64,000 nucleotides of DNA. Source: Bacteroidales bacterium UBA1173. GTDB lineage: Bacteria > Bacteroidota > Bacteroidia > Bacteroidales > F082. Below are positions 40,519-48,596 of the stretch, in pieces. Numbering within the stretch: position 1 is the first letter of the stretch; the number at the start of each line of letters is the position of its first letter. The stretch spans positions 590-64,589 of the forward strand of contig DBYZ01000011.1 of the NCBI GenBank assembly GCA_002311655.1. The letters run 5' to 3'. Under the pieces are notes generated by a model, which searched no databases, was not told the DNA's origin, and worked only from the letters and a program-made list of their open reading frames with translations. The translations under genes and the position numbers were made by a program.

Positions 40519-40526
40519 TATTTTTG
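40519..40526 (+). promoter_or_regulatory. -7 element TATTTTTG
   Basis: Exact TAnnTTTG, 24 bp before the ATG at 40551. Confidence 0.65.
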
Positions 40527-40550
40527 CATAGGATTTAAAATTTCAATGAT

Positions 40551-41942
40551 ATGACAGCATCTGACGAATCGATGTATCTGGAATGGCTCAATGTTATCAC
40601 TAATTCCCGTTTGATTTTCAACACATTGGACGAATTGGAAGATTATCTCGATAATCACAACATTAGAACCAACGGAGTAAAACGCTGCTACAGAAACAAA
40701 CAGCTTGCGAGAGCTACGTTTTACGACCTTTACATGTACGTTGAGAAAATGCCGAATAGTGTTTTGGATCTTGAGATCACGATGAAGCAGTACAAAAAAG
40801 CTTCGGAATTTTATCAGAAGAAACTGTCGAGAAAAAAGGCTCCCGATAAGGTGGCAAAGGATATTTTGAAATATTTCTATCCCTGCTGGGAAGAGGAACG
40901 GTACACGAAATCAATGCTCAACATCCTGGAAGATATTGAAGAAAAAAACATCAGAATCGAAATACTTGTGTTGTTACTGATGAAAGCTTGGCCAAGCTAT
41001 GAGTCAAAGGATGGCGACATAAACGGTTTTGACGAAACATACGATAGAGTTATTAAACTGATGGACGACTTCACCAAAGACACCGGATATTTCGAATCGA
41101 TGCCGACAATCAATGAAGCATTGGAAGAACCAAACAAGACGAGACTGACTCTGCTGAATCATGTCAAACTCACACTGTCGTCATATTCAGATTTTGCATC
41201 GCCAGATACTATATTCGACTTGACCCGGTGTGTTAAGGAAGACCACGTGGATCTTGACATTGAAGGCTATTGGAATGAATGTGGTGGCAGGATGGAGAGA
41301 ACAGATTTTTGGCATATTGAGAAAACAACAGATGCCGGAATGTATTTTTTGACCAAATACATCAAAAAACAGAATAATATTGTTGAGAAGATGCGGTACG
41401 GTTTGGAAATAGTAAAGGTGAGTGCAGGCTTACTCGTTTATCTGCTGCATCCGAAAGCCCCGAAACATTTGTTCGGCGGACAGCCATACGACGAGGGCGA
41501 CCATTGCTATTACCATGCGGACAAGCCTAAAGATTGGGATAATGTAACGGAACTGAATCTGACGAAAAGCATAAATTACAAGGGATGGGCAAACAAGATC
41601 ATTCTCACTAAGGTTACAGATGAAAGATTGGTGGAAGACTATCAAAGCATAGTAGATAATTGCTCAATCACCAACAAACACGCGGAATGGGAATATGAAT
41701 TTCTGCCCAATCTGTACGCCATCACCCAGGATGCGATATACATATCAACCGCTGACGGAGAAAAGTTTTATAAAGTCCCAATAGATATGCGGGAATCGTT
41801 CTCGAAGTTAACCATCGACTCTCGTGTCGGATTGATCGTGATGGGAAATACGACATATATCGCTTTTGACGAGTTTATGATTTACATTCCTGTCAAGAAG
41901 ATTAAGAAATTTGGCATTGAGATGGTGGATAAAATAGAGTAA
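40551..41942 (+). CDS. Orphan protein, 463 residues
   Basis: I do not recognise this family. It is soluble with no signal peptide. The first half is helical (LVLLLMKAWPSYESKDGDIN, LTLLNHVKLTLSSYSDF). The last quarter looks like beta strands resembling a small beta-propeller or PH-like unit (YAITQDAIYISTADGEKFYK, VGLIVMGNTTYIAFDEFMIY). A weak hydrophobic stretch is near residue 290. It has its own promoter and is convergent with the next operon, 10 bp apart. It may belong functionally to the same accessory set as its neighbours. Confidence 0.65.
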   Translation: MTASDESMYLEWLNVITNSRLIFNTLDELEDYLDNHNIRTNGVKRCYRNKQLARATFYDLYMYVEKMPNSVLDLEITMKQYKKASEFYQKKLSRKKAPDKVAKDILKYFYPCWEEERYTKSMLNILEDIEEKNIRIEILVLLLMKAWPSYESKDGDINGFDETYDRVIKLMDDFTKDTGYFESMPTINEALEEPNKTRLTLLNHVKLTLSSYSDFASPDTIFDLTRCVKEDHVDLDIEGYWNECGGRMERTDFWHIEKTTDAGMYFLTKYIKKQNNIVEKMRYGLEIVKVSAGLLVYLLHPKAPKHLFGGQPYDEGDHCYYHADKPKDWDNVTELNLTKSINYKGWANKIILTKVTDERLVEDYQSIVDNCSITNKHAEWEYEFLPNLYAITQDAIYISTADGEKFYKVPIDMRESFSKLTIDSRVGLIVMGNTTYIAFDEFMIYIPVKKIKKFGIEMVDKIE

Positions 41943-41952
41943 AACGATATAA

Positions 41953-42387
41953 TTATTTATAAATCAGGCATATAGCCAAAAATATTAGAGTTGCCATCAC
42001 CATAAAGACGATTCTTCTTCCATGCTCTTGCTTAAGTGCTTTTTTGAGTTCATCAAGCACACTTGACTCTACATTATCGCCATATTCTTCAAGTTTTTTC
42101 ACGAATTTATCGAAGGCGTGAACCGGATTGTAAACTTTTGTCATAAACGACACGGGAAGCAATCTGTTTTTCACGTCACGATTTTCATTTGAAAGAAACG
42201 TTTTGATATATATGCGGTTCCAGGACGAATAAACGTTTAGGCTTTCCGATTTGTAAATGTGTCGCCCTTTCGGGAAATCCACAGCCGAGATGATATCGAT
42301 ATTGCCAGTTAGTCCCCATACGCCATTGCTGGACAGGTAATCTTTGCCGTTTGCGTTCTTGTCGGGTATGTAAATTGCTGTTGTCAT
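41953..42387 (-). CDS. Orphan protein with C-terminal membrane anchor, 144 residues
   Basis: Unrecognised. A soluble N-terminal part (TTAIYIPDKNANGKDYLSSN, GVWGLTGNIDIISAV) is followed by a charged helix and a C-terminal hydrophobic segment (VFMVMATLIFLAICLIY), so it is probably tail-anchored in the inner membrane. It is the last gene of a three-gene minus-strand unit, 31 bp after the preceding gene. No nuclease or toxin motif is visible. Confidence 0.58.
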   Translation of the reverse strand: MTTAIYIPDKNANGKDYLSSNGVWGLTGNIDIISAVDFPKGRHIYKSESLNVYSSWNRIYIKTFLSNENRDVKNRLLPVSFMTKVYNPVHAFDKFVKKLEEYGDNVESSVLDELKKALKQEHGRRIVFMVMATLIFLAICLIYK

Positions 42388-42418
42388 TTGTAAAATAATA
42401 TTATTCTAAACCAAAATA

Positions 42419-43171
42419 CTATTTGTGTTTGTTCCGTCTGCTTCTTCTCCGTTTGCGATACCATTCCCTCTGCTTCTCTTCCTCGGCTTTCTTCCTCAAT
42501 TCTAGCTTAAGAGCCGTTTCTTGCTCCAGTTGTTTTCTTTCTTCCTCCTCAGTCGCATCCCTTTCTGCGTTTTCGGCATCAACTCGTTCCTTGCGGCGTT
42601 TCTTGATTTCGATGATTTCTTCGGGGGTGAACAACCTTTCCAGTACTTCATCCCTTACTCTTGATAAGCCACTTAATGCAAACTCCTTGATTTCCTCGTC
42701 GGTGTAGATGTCATCGCACAAACACATCTCATCGTTTCGCATTTGTCTTTCAATCTCTTCATTTTCATGTTCGAAATGAGCATGTTGTTCTTCAGGCGTG
42801 AAGCCGTAGAATGTCAGATGCCATAGGCATTGTGCCGCCAGCTGTGTATCGGTGCAGTGGAGGTTTTTGGCTCGTCGCACCGGGTGACCGAGCAATATAC
42901 GCCATGAGTTTCCTTCCATGTTGCAGACAGAAGGCCAGCCATTATAATTTTTGGCAAGAATATAATCGGGGTCGTACTTTACCTTCATTGTGCGGATGTA
43001 TTCGACGGAGCAGTAAAAAAGCCGATCCAGACCAATCATCTTCTCGGAGAAGTTGGTGATATGTTCCATCATGGCATAGAAGTCGCTCTTCAGGATAAGT
43101 TCCTGAAGTGTGAGCGGCCGGCATTGGTGTCGCCAGTTCATTTTAAGCCAAGAAGAATGCGAGTTTTTCAT
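42419..43171 (-). CDS. Orphan protein with highly charged C-terminal tail, 250 residues
   Basis: Not confidently named. The N-terminal 140 residues form a compact domain (PLTLQELILKSDFYAMMEHI, CTDTQLAAQCLWHLTFYGFT) of a kind I associate with Bacteroidota orphan or immunity-like families. The last 80 residues are an almost uninterrupted E/K/R helix ending RRRSRRNKHK, likely a coiled coil or nucleic-acid-binding tail. Its ATG overlaps the upstream stop as ATGA, indicating tight translational coupling with the DUF1835-like gene. Confidence 0.62.
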   Translation of the reverse strand: MKNSHSSWLKMNWRHQCRPLTLQELILKSDFYAMMEHITNFSEKMIGLDRLFYCSVEYIRTMKVKYDPDYILAKNYNGWPSVCNMEGNSWRILLGHPVRRAKNLHCTDTQLAAQCLWHLTFYGFTPEEQHAHFEHENEEIERQMRNDEMCLCDDIYTDEEIKEFALSGLSRVRDEVLERLFTPEEIIEIKKRRKERVDAENAERDATEEEERKQLEQETALKLELRKKAEEEKQREWYRKRRRSRRNKHK

Positions 43172-44106
43172 TTTTTATCAATCTTTTTTACCATAAGAAC
43201 CCTAATCGGAGGCAGGATGTCGGTGAGCCAACCCTCGTCGAATTCCTCTTCAGAATAGCCTTCCATTAAGATTTGGGATGCACGGTATGCTTTGTAGTCG
43301 AAGTCGTCGATTGTTTTCAGCTCCACTTTGCCTTGTTTTGCCAATACGCCCAATCTTTCATACATATAGCTACCTCCCGGATATCCAATATATGGTGTTT
43401 CTGATAAAGCCGTACCGATAATCAAAGCGCATTTATAAAACTTGTCATTTTTTGAAAAAGCTGACAAAATGAGATGATCATAATGGTTTTTACCAACGCT
43501 TATAATTTTACCATCTTGATAAATCCTAAATCCGGTTTGTTTGCTTACCAATTTTTTCCAGATGGAATTATATTCACACATATCGTCTTTATCGACTTGC
43601 ATCACTTGACGTTCGGAAAATTGTAGTAGGCCGGGGTTGACCGCATTAATGTTTGCAATATCAGCATATTCTGCGTTTACTTTTAGGCTCCAGAATCTTT
43701 TTTGATATTCGTCGAGTAGTTCTCTTGCACCTTGAATGTCAATTTCATACAGAGGAATATCCAATGTCATAAATCTGTGGCACATACAGTAGAAAAACAT
43801 GAGCGAGTTAACATCAGTGCTATGCCATACAACAACCATGTCGTATTCCGCATAGTTGTTGCAAAAGAGATTTGGGACATATTTTTCAGGAAACATCACT
43901 TCGTCAGTAGGGAGATTTCCGTAAGCCAAATACCAAGGGCAGTATCTGAAATCGTCATCGGCTCTTTCCTTGCATACCAGTTTCTCAACTATCTCGCATT
44001 CGGCTTCTGTAGCCGTAAGATGCAATATTTTGTTGGCGTTACGATATTTTTTATAAACATTCCAGTTATTAGAAAGTAATGAATCAAGACTATCTGATTT
44101 GCCCAT
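43168..44106 (-). CDS. DUF1835/DUF3658-like protein
   Basis: A 312-residue protein with a DUF1835-like N-terminal half (KILHLTATEAECEIVEKLVC, PWYLAYGNLPTDEVMFPEKY, VVWHSTDVNSLMFFYCMC) and a DUF3658-like C-terminal part (IGTALSETPYIGYPGGSYMY, ERLGVLAKQGKVELKTID). The function of these paired domains is unknown. It is the first gene of a three-gene unit and overlaps the next gene by ATGA. A TAACTTTG box (44155-44148) lies 42 bp upstream. Assignment rests on the pattern of a few blocks and is moderate. Confidence 0.65.
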   Translation of the reverse strand: MGKSDSLDSLLSNNWNVYKKYRNANKILHLTATEAECEIVEKLVCKERADDDFRYCPWYLAYGNLPTDEVMFPEKYVPNLFCNNYAEYDMVVVWHSTDVNSLMFFYCMCHRFMTLDIPLYEIDIQGARELLDEYQKRFWSLKVNAEYADIANINAVNPGLLQFSERQVMQVDKDDMCEYNSIWKKLVSKQTGFRIYQDGKIISVGKNHYDHLILSAFSKNDKFYKCALIIGTALSETPYIGYPGGSYMYERLGVLAKQGKVELKTIDDFDYKAYRASQILMEGYSEEEFDEGWLTDILPPIRVLMVKKIDKK

Positions 44107-44147
44107 AATTGTGATTTTTTAAGTTGAACTTTTTGTTTTTACAGCCA

Positions 44148-44155
44148 CAAAGTTA
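44148..44155 (-). promoter_or_regulatory. -7 element TAACTTTG for the DUF1835-like operon
   Basis: Exact TAnnTTTG on the minus strand. Confidence 0.62.
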
Positions 44156-44279
44156 GTAGTATGTTTTATGATAAGAATATAAAATTATCAAAGAATCGCC
44201 AATATTAAAACAAAATGCAAATGAATTGTAATATATAACAAAACATTTGCATTTTAAGAGCTCTTGTGTGGTAAGATAA

Positions 44280-44463
44280 TCAATCTCGGTGTCTCAATTT
44301 TATTTCTTCATCGCTGCAAAGCTTGTAAACCCTGTTGCGGATGAAATCTTCGAGACTTTGAACGTTTTTCTTATTCACGCCACCGTTGATAAAATTGAGA
44401 AAATCCGGGATTTTGATTCAATTCGAACTTCCGTTTCTTGGTGTAAACATCGATAAATACCAT
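44280..44463 (-). pseudogene. Frame-broken small gene of about 60 codons
   Basis: An ATG at 44463 (1 bp after the preceding TAA stop) opens MVFIDVYTKKRKFELN. That frame stops at 44371 after only 30 residues. A second frame, shifted by one base near the A-run at 44410-44420, continues KIPDFLNFINGGVNKKNVQS, then LEDFIRNRVYKLCSDEE, to a TGA at 44282-44280. The total span of 184 nt equals 61 codons plus one base, so one indel would join them. It could also be a programmed shift or a sequencing error. Confidence 0.45.
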
Positions 44464-44465
44464 TA

Positions 44466-45293
44466 TTACAAGAATAGATGTATCAATACAGAACCAATTA
44501 ATGAAATAGTGAATGTCAATATACCACCGAGAATAACCCATTTTTTGAGTTTTGTATTACTGCTTTCACTTGCTTTTGATATACTCTGTAATCTTTCTTT
44601 TTGATTATGTATAGATAATCCCTGTTCGCTAATTCTCTTGTTTAAATTGTCTATTCTTTTGTCCAAATCTGATTCAAGCGCTTTGATTTTAGAGTTTTGT
44701 TTACTAATACTATCGTCGTATTCGCAGCTTTTTTTATTTAATTCATCCTCAAATTCAAGCCGAAGCGCTTCAATTCTATCTCTCAAAAGAAGTGCTCTCT
44801 TTTTTGTTTGTTCAAATAATTGTATAACGGTTTCATCTGTGGTTTCGTCTTCTTTAAATACATCTCGAAACAAATCTGCTAATTCTGCTGAAGAGAGCTC
44901 GCTTTCGTCAATAATATTATACAGATCAAGTTCATAGTTGGCAAGTTTTCTTAAAAGATCTAAAATGGACATGGAGATGCTGAAATTTGTATTAATTGCT
45001 TCTCCCGTTTTGGTTGTTACCGTCTTAATGTCTCCATAAACTTTAATAAAAGTTTTTTCTACATCAAATGTTGAGAATAAACCAAGTAAATACTCTTTCG
45101 TTTGAATAGGACAATCTTTGCCAGAAATGCTTGAAAGAAACGATTCTAAATTCCGCTGTTTTCCTTCAATCTCTTGTTTTAAATCGTTTATGCTTTCCGA
45201 CTGAAATACCTCTAGCTTTCTTTTTAACAAAGTTATTTCTTTGGCTTTTGCAAGTGCCGTCGTTGTAGGCTGATTTTCAAAAATTGGATTCAT
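44466..45293 (-). CDS. Coiled-coil protein with C-terminal membrane segment, 275 residues
   Basis: Unrecognised family. Coiled-coil stretches flank a helical centre: KAKEITLLKRKLEVFQSESI near the start, then a long heptad-rich region (SKIKALESDLDKRIDNLNKR). The C-terminal hydrophobic segment is WVILGGILTFTISLIGSVLI. It is likely an inner-membrane protein with a long cytoplasmic or periplasmic rod. Its start overlaps the end of the HNH-like nuclease gene by 17 bp, so the two are co-expressed. It may anchor, sense for or restrain the nuclease; that is inference. Confidence 0.68.
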   Translation of the reverse strand: MNPIFENQPTTTALAKAKEITLLKRKLEVFQSESINDLKQEIEGKQRNLESFLSSISGKDCPIQTKEYLLGLFSTFDVEKTFIKVYGDIKTVTTKTGEAINTNFSISMSILDLLRKLANYELDLYNIIDESELSSAELADLFRDVFKEDETTDETVIQLFEQTKKRALLLRDRIEALRLEFEDELNKKSCEYDDSISKQNSKIKALESDLDKRIDNLNKRISEQGLSIHNQKERLQSISKASESSNTKLKKWVILGGILTFTISLIGSVLIHLFL

Positions 45294-47073
45294 CGTCTAA
45301 TAATTCTTGGAGTTTCTTATTTGTTGCTTTTTTTCTATCAATGGTTTTGCTTACTTCTTCTTTTGCCACTTTTTTTCGGTCTAGGCTATCGCTGATAGAT
45401 ATTTTTCTGTCATTAATCTTGTCATCAAGAACCTCAAAAAAACAGAATGTTTTCAACAAGGCATTCTCGGCTTTAATTGCTGCAATATCAATACGAGCAA
45501 CATCTATGAACATAGACTTTCGCTCCAATAATAAGATTTTCAACTCGGCATCTTTAACTTCAAATGAACCTTTAATATGGTCAAATAGCATCAAGACTAT
45601 TGCTGACAGGATTCCAGCGAACAATCCCGACAAGCATTCAGCAATAAACGAGGAGAATGGCATTCCAATGCTTGCTAACCCTTTTTCAATCAACTCATTT
45701 AATGAAAACCCTAACACACCAACAGCCCCAGCAGCAAGAATTTTAGAAGCTTCAAAAATACGCTCACCCCATGAACTATTTTTGCTAAAAATGATTTTTA
45801 TGGCGCTTTTGATTGAGCCAATCATTTGACGAATGATCTTGAATATGTTTTTGAATGTCCCCAACAAAAAGTCATTAATTGCAGTCAGTAATTCTGTAAG
45901 CAGGCTTTTACTAATCGTTCCCAATAATGATTTAACAAGATTCTTCACTTTTGCTTTTGCTTTTTCCCAGAACTTTTTAATGATACGTTTTATTCTATCA
46001 AGCAATGAATCTTTTGTTTCAATTTTAAATTCGGAAATTGTTTCGGTGCATATTGTGGCAATAGAAAATTTCATGACATCTTTTATGGCATTCAAACCGA
46101 TTCCTTTTACCAACCTTTTTCCTCTTATTTTAGCTTCGTGAGCTATATATTGCTTAGCTTCGTCAGACTTAAAATCGTTTAGGCTTTCTTCAGCACCTTC
46201 TTTTCCATCCAGAACATCCTTTAATTTAGAGCAATAACCAGTATGAGACGAAGCATCATGTACATCTGAAGGAACAAGAAAAACACCATCTGCGGTTTCG
46301 TGAGGTGTTAGATGACAAGATCGTCTCCAAGCTTCGGCTTCGGCAATGTTTTTAAAACCAAATTCTTTCATTAAAGCTTTGTCCATAGCAGCATAGTTTT
46401 CTTTTCTGATGAAACCAGCGGTCGAATAGGCCTTTCCCTCATTTTTTGCCGTGTTAAATCGCTCTTTCATTTCTTGAACACTTGGTTCTGCTGCGACAGG
46501 TCCAAATCTAAAGCTTCTTAATCCCGATAGAGATTCAAAATTATCATTGTCTTTATTACGTTGAATAACATTACCATCTTTTGATACCGCCGTAATAGTT
46601 TTTGTTCTCTGTTTATATACTTCTTTATACCTTTCAAAACGGGCGACACCTTCTTTCGACATTCCCTGCGTTGTAAACGTAACATTGTTATCAAAAGGTG
46701 TTGTCTTAGCGTCTTTTATAGTTCGAGTTGACCAATCCTCGCTGCTGCCTAAAGGTTTAGATTTTTTGTCTATTTCAACATCATTTATTTCATTGATACT
46801 TTTGGGATTTTTCATTTCATTAAATGTGTCCCCTGTATCAGTCATAGCATCGATATAATCCATCGTGCCTTTTTTCACTGCACTCAATAAATCATCCATC
46901 AGATTTGGATGTGATTCAACTTTTTGAGTCAACTCTTCAATCTCTTTCAAAGTTTGTTCATCTTCTAAAGATAAATGCAAATCTAAGTCGTTTAGATCAT
47001 CTTTTCCAAAAGAAATTTCCAAATCAGATTTGAATTCTATTAATCTGTTTCCATTCTCATTTATTAATTCCAT
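45277..47073 (-). CDS. Membrane-associated HNH/Endo VII-like nuclease-domain protein
   Basis: From the ATG at 47073 the protein has 598 residues: an acidic N-terminal region (MELINENGNRLIEFKSDLEI) and a middle domain around residues 230-300. That domain contains CHLTPHETADGVFLVPSDVH, then DASSHTGYCSKL, which follows the H-(H/E)-x4-G...VP-x-x-(L/V)-H-x5-HTG pattern of HNH/Endonuclease VII-superfamily nucleases. Beyond it are lysine-rich amphipathic helices and two or three hydrophobic stretches (ILAAGAVGVLGFSLNEL, FIAECLSGLFAGILSAIVLM). The tail is charged. The frame stays open upstream to an ATG at 47268, so a 663-residue form is possible. It is paired with the coiled-coil gene and may be a membrane-linked effector. 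Confidence 0.68.
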   Translation of the reverse strand: MELINENGNRLIEFKSDLEISFGKDDLNDLDLHLSLEDEQTLKEIEELTQKVESHPNLMDDLLSAVKKGTMDYIDAMTDTGDTFNEMKNPKSINEINDVEIDKKSKPLGSSEDWSTRTIKDAKTTPFDNNVTFTTQGMSKEGVARFERYKEVYKQRTKTITAVSKDGNVIQRNKDNDNFESLSGLRSFRFGPVAAEPSVQEMKERFNTAKNEGKAYSTAGFIRKENYAAMDKALMKEFGFKNIAEAEAWRRSCHLTPHETADGVFLVPSDVHDASSHTGYCSKLKDVLDGKEGAEESLNDFKSDEAKQYIAHEAKIRGKRLVKGIGLNAIKDVMKFSIATICTETISEFKIETKDSLLDRIKRIIKKFWEKAKAKVKNLVKSLLGTISKSLLTELLTAINDFLLGTFKNIFKIIRQMIGSIKSAIKIIFSKNSSWGERIFEASKILAAGAVGVLGFSLNELIEKGLASIGMPFSSFIAECLSGLFAGILSAIVLMLFDHIKGSFEVKDAELKILLLERKSMFIDVARIDIAAIKAENALLKTFCFFEVLDDKINDRKISISDSLDRKKVAKEEVSKTIDRKKATNKKLQELLDDESNF

Positions 47074-47264
47074 ATTTTTTTCTTTTTGCCCTGTAGATTT
47101 ATTGATATACAAAAGCGTGAGACTCAATTCCAGCAGCCCATTAAGCAGTAGGTATCGCCAAACACCTTTCACGAATGAACCGAAGAATAAACCCCACGCT
47201 CGCTTGTTATCAAGTAAGTGCCCAAGCACCTTTTGACGTTCAAACAAAAAGTGAGCATTAGTCT

Positions 47265-47366
47265 TCATTCCCGTGATTTTATTGGCGATTTCACTGCTTG
47301 GAACTCAGAATGCCTTTCTTGCAAACCCAGGATTTCTCCCCCAGATTCCTCTGCAAATATAAACAT
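47265..47366 (-). CDS. Possible small leader gene of 33 residues upstream of the nuclease gene
   Basis: An ATG at 47366 opens a 33-codon frame (MFIFAEESGGEILGLQERHS, then EFQAVKSPIKSRE). Its TGA overlaps the ATG at 47268 as ATGA, and that ATG is in frame with the nuclease gene. The base composition is more GC-rich than the flanks. A TAATTTTG box is at 47421-47414. It could be a coupled leader peptide or a relic of a mobile element. Confidence 0.4.
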   Translation of the reverse strand: MFIFAEESGGEILGLQERHSEFQAVKSPIKSRE

Positions 47367-47413
47367 TTTTTCGACTAATGCTCTATTCGCAAGATTTTTT
47401 CTTAATTTTTTTG

Positions 47414-47421
47414 CAAAATTA
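47414..47421 (-). promoter_or_regulatory. -7 element TAATTTTG upstream of the nuclease operon
   Basis: Exact TAnnTTTG on the minus strand with CAAT/CAAA candidates for -33 at 16-20 bp. A second box is at 47361-47354. Confidence 0.58.
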
Positions 47422-47693
47422 TACTATTGTCAACAGGCAAACAATGTTTTTAACTATTTGACAAATAAATAAAACAATAATGCTTGGGTTTTGTACACAG
47501 ATACAAAACATTATCAAATAAACATTGATCATATTAATTCCAAAACTGAGTATATAACATTCCTCAATAAACATTTTTAATTTTAATATTTAATCACAAT
47601 TATCTAATATTCAATCACTTAACAAATAAATAAAGATTAAGCAGATTCAAATCCTCTTAAAATATATCTTGGTCAAAATGCCATTAAAAAAAA

Positions 47694-47725
47694 CTTGCAC
47701 CTTTAAAGAAAAGATTGTATTTTTG
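47694..47725 (+). promoter_or_regulatory. Promoter CTTG-N20-TATTTTTG for rpe
   Basis: CTTG 47694-47697 and TATTTTTG 47718-47725, 22 bp before the rpe ATG. Confidence 0.72.
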
Positions 47726-47747
47726 CAGTTACAAAAAAACTGACAAA

Positions 47748-48395
47748 ATGCAAAAACTTATCGCTCCATCCCTTCTTTCAGCTGACTTCCTGCATCTGGC
47801 AAAGGATATCGATATGGTGAACCGCAGTAAGGCGGACTGGTTCCACTGCGACATCATGGACGGTGTGTTCGTGCCGAACATCTCTTACGGCATCCCGCTC
47901 GTGCAAGCCATTAAGAAAGAAGCACTTAAGCCTCTCGACGTGCATCTCATGATTGTCGAACCCGACCGCTATTTCGAGAAGTTCCGCGACGCGGGAGCCG
48001 ACATCATCACCTTCCACTATGAGGCAAGCACCCACATACATCGCAGCGTGCAGATGCTGAAATCACTCGGCGTGAAAGCCGGCGTGGTGCTTAACCCGCA
48101 TACACCGGTGATGCTCCTCGAAGACATACTCGGCGACCTCGACCTTGTTCTATTAATGTCAGTCAATCCTGGCTTCGGAGGTCAAAAATTCATCGAGCGG
48201 ACATATTCGAAGGTCAGAAAACTGCGCGAAATGATTGACAGTCAAGGATTGAAGACCCTGATTGAAGTCGATGGCGGCGTCAACACCGAAAATGCACCAA
48301 AACTATTCGCTGCCGGTGCCGATGTCCTTGTCGCTGGAAACGCAGTGTTTAAATCAGATAATCCGATTGAAACGATTGCTGAAATGAAAAGATGA
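47748..48395 (+). CDS. rpe: Ribulose-phosphate 3-epimerase
   Basis: Interconverts ribulose 5-phosphate and xylulose 5-phosphate in the pentose phosphate pathway. The 215-residue TIM barrel shows IAPSLLSADFLHL, the metal and catalytic residues in HCDIMDGVFVPNISYG, LDVHLMIVEP, LLMSVNPGFGGQKFI and EVDGGVNTENAP with the second catalytic Asp. The start ATG at 47748 follows the promoter; upstream in-frame codons lie inside the promoter. Complete and of normal length. Confidence 0.97.
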   Translation: MQKLIAPSLLSADFLHLAKDIDMVNRSKADWFHCDIMDGVFVPNISYGIPLVQAIKKEALKPLDVHLMIVEPDRYFEKFRDAGADIITFHYEASTHIHRSVQMLKSLGVKAGVVLNPHTPVMLLEDILGDLDLVLLMSVNPGFGGQKFIERTYSKVRKLREMIDSQGLKTLIEVDGGVNTENAPKLFAAGADVLVAGNAVFKSDNPIETIAEMKR

Positions 48396-48596
48396 CATTT
48401 CGCGCATACGCTCGAAATGAAAAACGGTGCCCTAACGGGCAGAAATCTAACAAAATCTTTTAAAAAATCAAACAAAATCTCCTACGAAGAACATTTTGAA
48501 AGATTTTTAAATATATTTTGAAAGATTTTGAGCCGAAGGCGACCCGAAAAAAATAAGGAAAAAAATTTAAATTATAATATTTAAAAGATTTTTATC

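Larger units (their letters stand above)
47367..47747. other. AT-rich intergenic stretch between accessory and core regions
   Basis: No gene is seen. It contains minus-strand boxes TATATTTG (47361-47354, at its edge) and TAATTTTG (47421-47414), a hairpin GTTTTGTA/TACAAAAC (47488-47509), a long featureless AT-rich part, and the rpe promoter (47694-47725). Confidence 0.6.

Noticed and set aside
46900..47420. Known structured RNA (6S-like) in the GC-richer leader of the nuclease gene
   Set aside because: No long central-bubble hairpin could be drawn by eye, while two coupled reading frames explain the stretch better.
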